In this document: in pieces, positions 45,723 to 53,674 of the stretch
Numbering within the stretch: the first letter of the stretch is position 1
How the letters are laid out: every line of letters begins with the position of its first letter
Assembly: GCA_009838075.1 (NCBI GenBank)
Contig: VXSG01000093.1
Coordinates: 1 to 64,000, forward strand
Direction: 5' to 3'
DNA from: Boseongicola sp. SB0665_bin_10
GTDB taxonomy: Bacteria > Pseudomonadota > Alphaproteobacteria > Rhodobacterales > Rhodobacteraceae
Length of the DNA stretch: 64,000 bases
The notes under the pieces: generated by a model
Told to the model about the DNA's origin: nothing
Databases searched by the model: none
The model's input: only the letters and a program-made list of their open reading frames with translations
Program-made: the position numbers and the translations under genes

Positions 45723-47116
45723 GCGGCCTCCTCCCCTTGGCTAATGAGTTTCTTGGCGTTCTGTGCAAGCCACGTCTCCATCCAGGAAGTATGGACCGCG
45801 TTGGCCTGCACGTCGGCACTGTCGGCCAGCGCCGAGAAGAGCGGGGCGGTTGTAGGCAGACCTTCGATTTCCAGCCCTTCGAGTGCGGATGCCAGTCGGG
45901 CGATTGCCCGTGGCCGGTCCGGCGCCCACACGATCAGCTTGCCCAGCAGCGAGTCGTAGAACGGCGGAACCGCGTACCCGTCATAGAGCATGTGGTCGAA
46001 ACGGACGTCTTCACCCTCCGGAACGCGCAATTTCGTCACGATGCCGGGGAAAGGCATGAAATCGCTGGCCGGGTCCTCCGCGTTGAGACGCACTTCAATG
46101 GCGTGGCCCGAGCGGACAATGTCATCCTGCGTCAGTCCCAGGCCCTCGCCCGCGCATGCCCGGATCATGCCGATCACCAGATCCGTTCCGCATATCATTT
46201 CGGTTACCGGATGTTCGACCTGGATGCGGGTGTTCATCTCGATGAAGTGGAAATTCCCGGTCGCGTCGTCGTAGAGATACTCGACCGTCCCGGCTCCGCG
46301 GTAGCTTACCGAATTCGCGAGATCAACCGCCGACGCACAGAGGCGCGCGCGCGCCGCCTCGCCGAGTGCCGCCGAAGGCGCCTCTTCCCAGACCTTCTGC
46401 CGCCGTCGCTGAAGCGAGCATTCTCGGACGTAGAAATGCACCACGTCAATGCCGTCTCCCAGCACCTGCACCTCGACATGACGGGCCTTCTCGATCAGCT
46501 TCTCGACATAGATGCCGTCGTCTCCGAAAGCTGCCGCCGCCTCGGACGAGGCCTGAGGCGCCAGTTTGCGAAACTCCTCAGCGCTTCTGGCCACGCGGAT
46601 GCCGCGTCCGCCGCCGCCGGCGCTCGCCTTGATCATCACCGGAAAGCCGATTGTCTCGGCCACGGCGAGGGCCTCGTCCAGATCGGCAATCACGCCGTCG
46701 CTGCCCGGAACGGTCGGCACGCCTGCGTCTCTTGCCTGCAGCCGCGCTGCGGCCTTGTCACCCATCAGTCGGATCGTGTCGGCGGAAGGCCCGATGAAAG
46801 TCAGTCCGGCGCTTTCCACTGCATCGGCAAACCCGGCGTTTTCCGCGAGAAACCCGTAACCTGGGTGGATCGCGTCAGCACCGCTTTCGATTGCCGCTGA
46901 CAGAATGGCTCCGGCATCGAGGTACGACTTCGTAGGGTGAGGCGGCCCGATCACCTTCACTTCGTCCGACAGCCGGGCCGCGAGGCTGTCCGTATCGGCT
47001 TCGCTCGCCACCTGAACGGTTTCCAGGCCGAGTTCCCTCGCCGCCCGGATCACGCGACAGGCGATTTCACCGCGATTTGCGATGAGCAGCCTTTTGGTCG
47101 ACAGTCCCTGTTCCAC
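45719..47116 (-). CDS. Biotin carboxylase subunit (AccC-like)
   Basis: This 465-residue ATP-grasp enzyme carboxylates biotin on a carrier using bicarbonate and ATP. Landmarks are RLLIANRGEIACRVIRAARE at the start, the glycine-rich KASAGGGGRGIRV, and FIEMNTRIQVEHPVTEM at the active site. It resembles AccC, but the place between a small biotin carrier and PxpB/PxpC shows that it serves a dedicated carboxylase and not acetyl-CoA carboxylase. It overlaps pxpB by four bases. Confidence 0.9.
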   Translation of the reverse strand: MEQGLSTKRLLIANRGEIACRVIRAARELGLETVQVASEADTDSLAARLSDEVKVIGPPHPTKSYLDAGAILSAAIESGADAIHPGYGFLAENAGFADAVESAGLTFIGPSADTIRLMGDKAAARLQARDAGVPTVPGSDGVIADLDEALAVAETIGFPVMIKASAGGGGRGIRVARSAEEFRKLAPQASSEAAAAFGDDGIYVEKLIEKARHVEVQVLGDGIDVVHFYVRECSLQRRRQKVWEEAPSAALGEAARARLCASAVDLANSVSYRGAGTVEYLYDDATGNFHFIEMNTRIQVEHPVTEMICGTDLVIGMIRACAGEGLGLTQDDIVRSGHAIEVRLNAEDPASDFMPFPGIVTKLRVPEGEDVRFDHMLYDGYAVPPFYDSLLGKLIVWAPDRPRAIARLASALEGLEIEGLPTTAPLFSALADSADVQANAVHTSWMETWLAQNAKKLISQGEEAA

Positions 47117-47118
47117 GG

Positions 47119-47358
47119 TCAGCCCAGCTCAACGATGGTCATCCCGGCCGCCACGGGTTCACCATCTTCCAGCGGAAAGCCCGAGACGGTGCCCTCGGCA
47201 TCCGCCTTGATCGGGTGAAAGGACTTCATCACTTCAACAAGGGCGACCACGTCGCCCTCGGCCACGGCATCGCCGACTTCCACGAAGGGCGGTTCGTCAG
47301 GCGCGGGCCTGCGATAGAAGGTGCCCGGAATGGGGGACCTGATTTCGTGTCTGGCCAT
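47119..47358 (-). CDS. Biotin carboxyl carrier protein, short form
   Basis: This 79-residue protein is a single biotinyl domain with the biotin lysine Lys45 in LVEVMKSFHP, where EAMKM is the classical motif; the EVMKSF form is seen in carriers tied to PxpB/PxpC-like proteins. I use the ATG at 47358, with a strong GGGAGG site, instead of the first start of the frame at 47394, which overlaps pxpA. It ends two bases before the biotin carboxylase gene. Confidence 0.88.
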   Translation of the reverse strand: MARHEIRSPIPGTFYRRPAPDEPPFVEVGDAVAEGDVVALVEVMKSFHPIKADAEGTVSGFPLEDGEPVAAGMTIVELG

Positions 47359-47390
47359 GGAAATTCCTCCCGTTGGACCCGCCACGACGC

Positions 47391-48119
47391 TCACGAGACG
47401 TCGAGTTGGCTGAGCGCGAAGTTGACCGCCTTCCCGATCTTCACTGCGTTTGGCGTGTCGGAATGGATGCAGACCGTTTCGGCGCGCACCGGCAGCGACC
47501 TGCCCCCTACGGTGGTCATCGTTCCGTCACGAACGGCAGCAACGGCGCGGCTTGCAGCAAGCTCCGGAGCTACGGCCTCGTGCTTGCGCGTGATGATCAA
47601 GTGACCTTCGTCATCATATTCCAGATCTGCGAAGAACTCCGGCAGGAAGCCCACGCCTCGTCGCGTGTAGACCTTTTCATGCAATGTTCCGGTTATTCCG
47701 GTGACTGGCACGCCGTACACCACAGCGGCATCCGCGACAGCTTCGGCAATATGCTCCTGCCGGGCCGCCATGCCATAGAGCGCGCCATGCGGCTTGAGAT
47801 GGCAGAGTGCCATTCCCTCCAGTTTCAGGAAAGATATGAGTGCGCCGATCTGATAGAGGATGATGTTGACCAGCTCGTCGCGATCGATCTTCATCTCTCG
47901 CCGCCCGAATCCGGTCAGGTCGGGCAGAGAGACGTGTGCGCCCACCTTGACCCCGTGCCGCTTGGCCAGGGCGACCGTGCTGCGCATGTGGTTGGGATCG
48001 GAGCCGTGGAATCCGCAGGCAACGTTTGCCTGGGTGATGTATGGCATCATTCCCGCATCGTTGCCCATCCGGTAGAGGCCAAAGCTCTCGCCCATGTCGC
48101 AGTTGATGTCCACCCGCAC
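47391..48119 (-). CDS. pxpA: 5-oxoprolinase subunit A (LamB/YcsF family)
   Basis: This 242-residue protein shows the LamB/YcsF hallmarks DINCDMGESFGLY, ITQANVACGFHGSDP, and CHLKPHGALYGMA. PxpA acts with PxpB and PxpC in ATP-dependent opening of 5-oxoproline to glutamate; other family members act on related lactams or amides. It lies between the ABC permease and the biotin carrier gene. With the importer upstream it is probably the hydrolytic half of a pathway for an imported amide or lactam. Confidence 0.88.
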   Translation of the reverse strand: MRVDINCDMGESFGLYRMGNDAGMMPYITQANVACGFHGSDPNHMRSTVALAKRHGVKVGAHVSLPDLTGFGRREMKIDRDELVNIILYQIGALISFLKLEGMALCHLKPHGALYGMAARQEHIAEAVADAAVVYGVPVTGITGTLHEKVYTRRGVGFLPEFFADLEYDDEGHLIITRKHEAVAPELAASRAVAAVRDGTMTTVGGRSLPVRAETVCIHSDTPNAVKIGKAVNFALSQLDVS

Positions 48120-48131
48120 GGAGAATCCTCC

Positions 48132-49148
48132 CTAGTCTTTCAAGATCGCCAGGTACTTCAGGCGGACCTGGTCGGCGATCACCGCCAGGATCAGAAGTGC
48201 GCCCAGGACAACCATCTGCAGGTAGCTCTCGATCCGGGCGAGGTTCATCCCGTTCTGCACCAGACCAATGAAGAGCGCGCCAAGAACCACGTTTTCCAGC
48301 CGCCCCACGCCTCCCCGAAGGCTGACCCCTGCAATGACGCAAGCTGCGATCGATTCCAAAGGCATCGAAGCGCCGATATTGGCCTCTCCCGTGTCGAGGC
48401 GCGCAGTCAGCAGCATTCCCGCCACGGCAGCGAAGAATGCGCAGAGCACATAGGTCAGGAAGAGCGTGCCACGCGTGTTGATACCCGAAAGCGACGCCGC
48501 CTTGCGATTGCCGCCCACGGCGTAGAAGTGCCGACCGTACGGGGTGCGGTACAGAAAGACGTAGAGGGCCACCACGAGGCATGCGGCCACCAGAACCGGC
48601 GTGGGAATTCCAAGCAGGTTTCCAAAGCCGAAGGTGTCACCGAACCGAATTGGCATTCCATAGACCGGCACGCCGCCAGTCAAGTAGAGCGCGATGCCGA
48701 AACCCACGGATGCCATGCCGAGCGACATCATGAAAGGCGAGACGTTGAAGAAGGCCACTCCCACGCCATTCACCACGCCGATCATTGTGCCCGCCGCGAT
48801 CCCGGCGAGGCATCCGATGACAATCGACAGCCAGACCGCCTCCGGCATTGCAGCGTAGAAGGCCGCCATGACCATCGCGCCTGCCACCGACGCCAAGGCG
48901 AGGATCGTGCCCACGGACAGGTCGAATCCGCCGGTCAGCAGTGCCAGCATCTGCCCGATCGAGACGATCGTCAGATAGACCGACTGCCTGAGCACGTTTG
49001 TCAGGTTGCGCGATGTCAGGAAATTCTCCGACATCAGCGTGAAGATCACCAGGGCGGCCAGCAGCAGAAAGGGCAGAATGCCGAGCCGGACGAACGCCCG
49101 CTTAAGAAAACGAGCCACTGCGCGCTCGGCTGCCCTTTCCATAGCCAT
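48132..49148 (-). CDS. ABC importer permease, RbsC-like
   Basis: This 338-residue inner-membrane permease has about ten helices and the family landmarks GGFDLSVGTILALASVAGA and IAACVIAGVSLRGGVGRLENVVLGA. The type is usual for pentose and related importers with a double ATPase. It overlaps the ATPase gene by one base and is followed by pxpA. The start at 49148 has no strong alternative. Confidence 0.9.
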   Translation of the reverse strand: MAMERAAERAVARFLKRAFVRLGILPFLLLAALVIFTLMSENFLTSRNLTNVLRQSVYLTIVSIGQMLALLTGGFDLSVGTILALASVAGAMVMAAFYAAMPEAVWLSIVIGCLAGIAAGTMIGVVNGVGVAFFNVSPFMMSLGMASVGFGIALYLTGGVPVYGMPIRFGDTFGFGNLLGIPTPVLVAACLVVALYVFLYRTPYGRHFYAVGGNRKAASLSGINTRGTLFLTYVLCAFFAAVAGMLLTARLDTGEANIGASMPLESIAACVIAGVSLRGGVGRLENVVLGALFIGLVQNGMNLARIESYLQMVVLGALLILAVIADQVRLKYLAILKD

Positions 49149-50680
49149 CAGGCTGCGTCTCTTCCGAAGAAATTCGTCAGGACCGCCTCCTCGGTGAGGC
49201 CCGCACCCTGGAGTTCCGCCTGCACGTGTCCTCGATAGAACACGTAGGCCCTCGTTGAGAGGTGCAGAATTTCCGGCAGATCGGATGACACAAGCGCTAT
49301 CGCCACGCGTTTGCGCGCAAGTTCCACGATGAACTCGTAGATCGCTGCCCGCGTGCCCACATCGACGCCGACCGTCGGTTCGTCAAAGGCGATCAGACGG
49401 AATTCCCGCGTGAGGCTCCGGGCCAGCATCACCTTCTGCTGATTGCCGCCCGAGAACTGGTCAGCTGTCCGTTCGATCTGCCGTGGCTGCAGGTTGACAC
49501 GCTCAGCCATGCCGAGGACCGCCCGCCGTTCGCCACGCGGGGTCAGAACCGGACCGCTCGAAAAGGGCCTTATGTCCAGAGCGGCCAGCGCAACGTTCTC
49601 GCGCGCCGGGCGCATCATCATCAGCCCCTCGGAGCGTCGGTCAGGGGGCAGGTAGAGAAACCCGTCACGGATATTCCGTTTCGGCCCGTGGCCGGTGGAC
49701 TCCCGACCAAGATAGTGCACGCGTCCTGCGGCAATCGACCTGGATCCAAAGGCCGCCTGCAGAAGTTCGGACTTGCCAGAGCCGACCAAGCCCGCGAGCC
49801 CCACGATCTCGCCTGCCCGCACCTCCAGCGAAGCGCCGTCCACGGTTCCGTCGCGCGTCGTCAATTCCTCGACCCTCAGCACCGTGTCGCCCGCAGACTG
49901 CGCGACCCGCTCAGGGAAGATCTTGCCCACCTCGCGACCAGTCATCAGTTGAACGAGGTCATCTTCTGAAACGTCTTGCGCATTCAGCGTGTCGACATGG
50001 CGCCCGTCCCGCAGCACGGTTATGCGGCTGCCGATCTGCCGAATCTCCGCCATTCGATGGGTGATGTAGACTATGCCGATGCCGCGTGCCGTCAGTTCGC
50101 CAATGAGGTTGAAGAGCTGATCCGTCTCGTGGCTGGTCAGCGACGCAGTAGGCTCGTCAAGGATCAGCACCGACAGGTCAGATCGGAACGCCTTTGCAAT
50201 CTCCACCATCTGCTGCTCCGCCCGCGTCAGGTGACTGACGCGGGCGGCCGGATCGATGCGGAAATCAAGTTCATCCAGCATCGCACGCGCGCGCTCGCGA
50301 CTGCGCTGCCGGTCAAGGAACGCGCCCATTCTCGGTTCCGCACCCAGAAAGAGGTTTTCCTCCACCGTCATTTGCGGAATCAGGGAAAAGTCCTGGAAGA
50401 CCGCCGATATCCCCAGTTCGCGTGCATCGTGCACCGAATGGAGCGAAACCTGCCGGCCCCTGAAACGGAGCTTGCCCGACGTGGGCTGGACGGCACCGGC
50501 AAGGATCGAGATCAGGGTCGACTTGCCGGCGCCGTTCTCTCCGAAGAGCACGTGCACTTCGCCCGCTCGGAGGTCGAAGTCCACCGAGTCGAGCGCCCGC
50601 ACCCCCGGATAGTCCTTGGTGACGGCGCAGGTCGCGACCAGCACCTCGTCCGCAGCGGACGGGGTGCGGTCCCTTGCCAA
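49148..50680 (-). CDS. ABC importer double ATPase, RbsA-like
   Basis: This 510-residue protein has two ATPase halves. The first has Walker A FGENGAGKSTLI, signature LTRAEQQMVEIAKA and Walker B VLILDEPTASL; the second has the degenerate Walker A GLVGSGKSELLQ, signature FSGGNQQKVMLARSL and IAFDEPTVGVDVG. This is the RbsA/XylG type. It drives uptake with the RbsC-like permease and the TorT-like binding protein. Confidence 0.92.
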   Translation of the reverse strand: MARDRTPSAADEVLVATCAVTKDYPGVRALDSVDFDLRAGEVHVLFGENGAGKSTLISILAGAVQPTSGKLRFRGRQVSLHSVHDARELGISAVFQDFSLIPQMTVEENLFLGAEPRMGAFLDRQRSRERARAMLDELDFRIDPAARVSHLTRAEQQMVEIAKAFRSDLSVLILDEPTASLTSHETDQLFNLIGELTARGIGIVYITHRMAEIRQIGSRITVLRDGRHVDTLNAQDVSEDDLVQLMTGREVGKIFPERVAQSAGDTVLRVEELTTRDGTVDGASLEVRAGEIVGLAGLVGSGKSELLQAAFGSRSIAAGRVHYLGRESTGHGPKRNIRDGFLYLPPDRRSEGLMMMRPARENVALAALDIRPFSSGPVLTPRGERRAVLGMAERVNLQPRQIERTADQFSGGNQQKVMLARSLTREFRLIAFDEPTVGVDVGTRAAIYEFIVELARKRVAIALVSSDLPEILHLSTRAYVFYRGHVQAELQGAGLTEEAVLTNFFGRDAA

Positions 50681-50715
50681 TGCCTGAGCAGGAGAGGAAA
50701 TGGTCAGCCCCTGCG

Positions 50716-51795
50716 CTATTCTACCGTGAAGACCGGCCGAAACCCGTCGGGAGCAAGGGTTGACGACGGGTCGAACTCGCCATGGTTTTCCTGCGTCACC
50801 ACGTACAGCGCGGGACCCGCATGCTTGACGTATTCCTCGCCTTCGAGAATGCGCACCGCCTGGTCGACGGCGATGCGTCCCTGGATCACCGTCGAGTCGG
50901 TTGGCGCGGCGAGAATCTGGCCACGCGCGATGCCGCGGTCCACGCCAGGCGTGTAGTAGTACGAGATCACCTTGACCTGGTCGGCAAGCCCGCGCGAGCG
51001 CAGGATCGGCACCGCTGCCTCGGCGGTCACTGCCGTGCCTACGATGTAGCCGAGGTCAGGATGTGCCTCGAGCGTGTCCTCGACCAGCTTGGCCTGCACT
51101 TCCTTGCCGGTGTCTCCGTACCGCGTGTCGACCAGATCGACGGCGCTGCCCTCGATGGCACCGGAAAAGCCTGCATTGCCCGCCTCGACCCAGCCGGCCC
51201 CCGCGGGTCCAGGGAACCAGGCGGCCTTCACCGTGACGCTGCCAGCGGGGTGCTCGCTGGCCAGGAACTCGCCGGCCTTTGCGCCCATCTCGCCGAAGGA
51301 CACGAGCGACTTGGCTGACAGCTGGTCCGACGACATGCCGTTGATCACGTCGATCACCGGGATGCCCTTTGCCCGGATCTCGCCGACAAGATTGTTCAAC
51401 CCGTCAAAGGAGATTGCGCCGATGATCACGGCGTCAGCCCCGGCCGAAACGCAATCCTCGACCTGGGATATCTGGGTGTTGAGTTCGGTATATCCGCCGG
51501 CCTCGACGACGGTGGCCGAAACACCCAGGCGCCTGGCCTCGTCGACCACGCCATAGTCGACACCCAGCCAGTAGGCATCCTTCATGTGCGGGAAGGAAAT
51601 GCAGAGATCCCATTTCTGGCTGGACGTCTCCAGCGGCACGTAGTCCAGGCTGGTGCGCGGGCTGGACATGTCGAACGGCGGATCCCAGACCTCGACCGTA
51701 TATGGATACCAGGCTTCGGCCTGCGCCGTGCTGCCGAGCACCAGCGCCAACGCCAGCGCGGATGATCCTGAAAGCAGTGCATTTGACGTTCTCAT
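50716..51795 (-). CDS. Periplasmic binding protein of the TorT family, serving an ABC importer
   Basis: This 359-residue protein has a signal peptide of 26 residues (ending TAQA) and a type I binding fold. Sequence follows TorT: AWYPYTVEVWDPPFD at the mature start, CISFPHMKDAYWLGVDYG, VEAGGYTELNTQISQVEDC, GYIVGTAVTAEAAV, and the C-terminal APDGFRPVF. TorT in Escherichia coli senses trimethylamine N-oxide for the TorS kinase, but no torS-like gene is here, and the protein is the first gene of an ABC operon. It is probably a true uptake protein for a small polar compound. Confidence 0.85.
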   Translation of the reverse strand: MRTSNALLSGSSALALALVLGSTAQAEAWYPYTVEVWDPPFDMSSPRTSLDYVPLETSSQKWDLCISFPHMKDAYWLGVDYGVVDEARRLGVSATVVEAGGYTELNTQISQVEDCVSAGADAVIIGAISFDGLNNLVGEIRAKGIPVIDVINGMSSDQLSAKSLVSFGEMGAKAGEFLASEHPAGSVTVKAAWFPGPAGAGWVEAGNAGFSGAIEGSAVDLVDTRYGDTGKEVQAKLVEDTLEAHPDLGYIVGTAVTAEAAVPILRSRGLADQVKVISYYYTPGVDRGIARGQILAAPTDSTVIQGRIAVDQAVRILEGEEYVKHAGPALYVVTQENHGEFDPSSTLAPDGFRPVFTVE

Positions 51796-52098
51796 GTCTT
51801 CCTCCCGGGGACAGAATTCAGGTTTGAACCGCCAACGGGCGGCCTGCCGGAAGTGTAAGTGCGCCCTGATTCATTGTAAAATACGAATAATACTTTACTG
51901 AAATTAAAATTATTGATATTTGTACATTGATGGACATTTGCCGAATTGCGTTGACACAAGAGAGATGAACTACATGTATCATTTTGTTATGTAATATGTT
52001 TTTTGGAATCGATCAGCATCGGGCAACTTGCGAAGGACGAAGAGCGCGTCTACGCTGCCTTACAGAAAATAGAAAAATCAGATCCAAGGTATCTGAAA
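51796..52098. promoter_or_regulatory. AT-rich divergent promoter region between the TorT-like operon and lysR
   Basis: This 303-base region is unusually AT-rich for this DNA. At 51873-51888 it holds attgtaaaatacgaat, a LysR-type T-N11-A dyad very like that at 15833-15849. A TTGACA at 51951-51956 with a weak -10 (tgtatc, about 18 bases on) could be the lysR promoter. The lysR frame is open from a TTG at 52003, so the last part of the region could be coding. Confidence 0.5.
51873..51888. promoter_or_regulatory. LysR-type dyad upstream of the TorT-like gene
   Basis: The sequence attgtaaaatacgaat lies 78 bases before the binding-protein start. It shares gtaaaatac and the flanking ATT and AAT with the site at 15833-15849, and keeps the T-N11-A spacing. 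Its distance from the gene fits a classic LysR activation site. Confidence 0.5.
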
Positions 52099-53004
52099 AT
52101 GAAGCAACCCTCCCTGCGACAGATCCGCTACTTCACCGCCGTCGCGAACGCCGGACAGGTCTCGCGTGCCGCAAAGGGACTCAATGTCTCTCAATCCGCA
52201 CTGACGACGGCAATCAAGCAGCTCGAGGAGACCATCGCGACGCCCCTGTTTGTCCGGCATGGCGGCGGCGTTTCCCTGACCTATGAAGGCAACATCTTCC
52301 TGGACCATGCCCGCCGCATCATGGCGGCGGTGGACGAAGCGGTTCAGGCGCCGCGCCGAAAGCGGGACGACATACAGGGACTGCTGCGGCTGGCGCTGAC
52401 CTACACGGTGGCGGGATACTACATCCCCGCCTTTCTCGAGAGGTTCCAGCGATCCTTTCCCAGCGTGAGCCTGCAGTTGACCGAGGCCCCTCGGGACGCG
52501 ATCGAGGACGGGCTGGTCTCTGGCGACTTCGACCTGGCGGTGATGCTGACCTCAAACATCATCGATCAGGAGGGCCTGAAATTCGAGACCCTGATGCAAT
52601 CGCGCCGGCGTCTCTGGCTGCCGACGCTGCATCCGCTCCTGGCACAAGGCACAATCACTTTCGCCGACGTGTCCCGAGAGCCCTACATCATGCTGACCGT
52701 GGACGAGGCCAGCAACACCGCGCAGCGCTACTGGAACAAGACCGCCTACCGCCCGAACGTGGTTTTCCGCACGTCGTCGGTGGAAGCGGTCAGGTCAATG
52801 GTTGCTGGCGGCATGGGCGTGACGATTCTCTCGGACATGGTCTATCGTCAGTGGTCGCTGGACGGCAGGAGGGTCGAGGTGACGTCATTGGCAGACAACG
52901 TGCCAACTATGGACGTCGGAATGGCCTGGGCCGCCAATGCCGAATTGAACAGCGCCGCGACGGCGTTTCGAGAATTCATGCATCTCGGAGACGCTTCGCA
53001 CTGA
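52099..53004 (+). CDS. LysR-family regulator of the TorT-like/PxpABC operon
   Basis: This LysR protein of about 301 residues has its helix-turn-helix at residues 20-39 (SRAAKGLNVSQSALTTAIKQ) and a normal effector domain. I start at ATG 52099 (MKQPSLRQIRYFTAV), the usual LysR beginning; the frame is open to a TTG at 52003, which would add 32 residues. It diverges from the ten-gene operon and probably controls it. A LysR-type dyad lies in between. The effector is unknown. Confidence 0.87.
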   Translation: MKQPSLRQIRYFTAVANAGQVSRAAKGLNVSQSALTTAIKQLEETIATPLFVRHGGGVSLTYEGNIFLDHARRIMAAVDEAVQAPRRKRDDIQGLLRLALTYTVAGYYIPAFLERFQRSFPSVSLQLTEAPRDAIEDGLVSGDFDLAVMLTSNIIDQEGLKFETLMQSRRRLWLPTLHPLLAQGTITFADVSREPYIMLTVDEASNTAQRYWNKTAYRPNVVFRTSSVEAVRSMVAGGMGVTILSDMVYRQWSLDGRRVEVTSLADNVPTMDVGMAWAANAELNSAATAFREFMHLGDASH

Positions 53005-53674
53005 CTTCATCTCGTTCGCCGACCGCATGCCCTCGGAATCCGAATCGAGCCGACAGGCAACCCACACGCTGACTTGAATGAATGAGGTCATGCCGAATGC
53101 GACCCGGCACCGGGAGAGGGCCGGGTCGGACCTGAAGAGAGGCCAAATGGGCTGCATCCCTGCGGATGCCTGGAACTCTGACAGAGGACCCCGCGTCCGG
53201 CGTGCTCAGGAAGTCCATCTCCGCGTGTGCAGGGGCACCTGCTCGCCCATGGGTTCGAAAGCTTGTGCGGCGTTGTGGCTGAGGCGGCCAACGGCCCTTC
53301 TTCGTGATTGGCCGGGACGCAGCGCTGGACAAGGGTCTGTTGCGAGCCGGAGCCGCCGAACTTCCCTTCTTGCACCGGCAGGCACGGACATACGGTCTGG
53401 AAGACTGGGCATTGGCGCGCCGGTTGACGGTGGCCGGCGGTCCGGTGCCGGAGCACCACAAGGAAGGCGGCGTCTTCTCACCGGCCGCTGGCTGGACCAC
53501 GGTTCGCGCCGGCCGATGCAGGACAGGGTTGCAGGCGCCCAATTCCATTGCGGATGCCTCCGGAGCGCCAGACGTCACCGGCCCCGATGGTTGCTGGGAG
53601 AGACGGTCGGCATCTCAACGAATTGGGAGGCCAGTCGCGAATCCACCGAACGTGTGCATCGATGCGCCAGGATG
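53005..53674. other. Non-coding stretch holding a decayed synthase fragment
   Basis: The 670 bases between lysR and the reductase-sulfotransferase gene have no intact gene. The right half holds the degraded polyketide-synthase piece annotated separately. I see nothing recognisable in 53005-53290. Confidence 0.45.
53304..53672 (+). pseudogene. Inverted, frameshifted remnant of a polyketide synthase related to the one at 56.4-63.5 kb
   Basis: Plus-strand frames show clear likeness to residues of about 1335-1440 of the synthase on the minus strand. ALDKGLLRAGAAELPFLHR matches GLDEGLLRPGAAELLLLHR; WALARRLTVAGGPV matches WEFWRRLVVAGGLA; PAAGWTTVRA matches PGAGWTVVRA. After a frame change PRWLLGET and NWEASRES continue as PRWVVGEP and DWLSLLDD do. 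DNA identity is much lower than the protein likeness, so this is an old, diverged relative and not a fresh copy. It is in the opposite direction to the intact gene. Confidence 0.65.
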
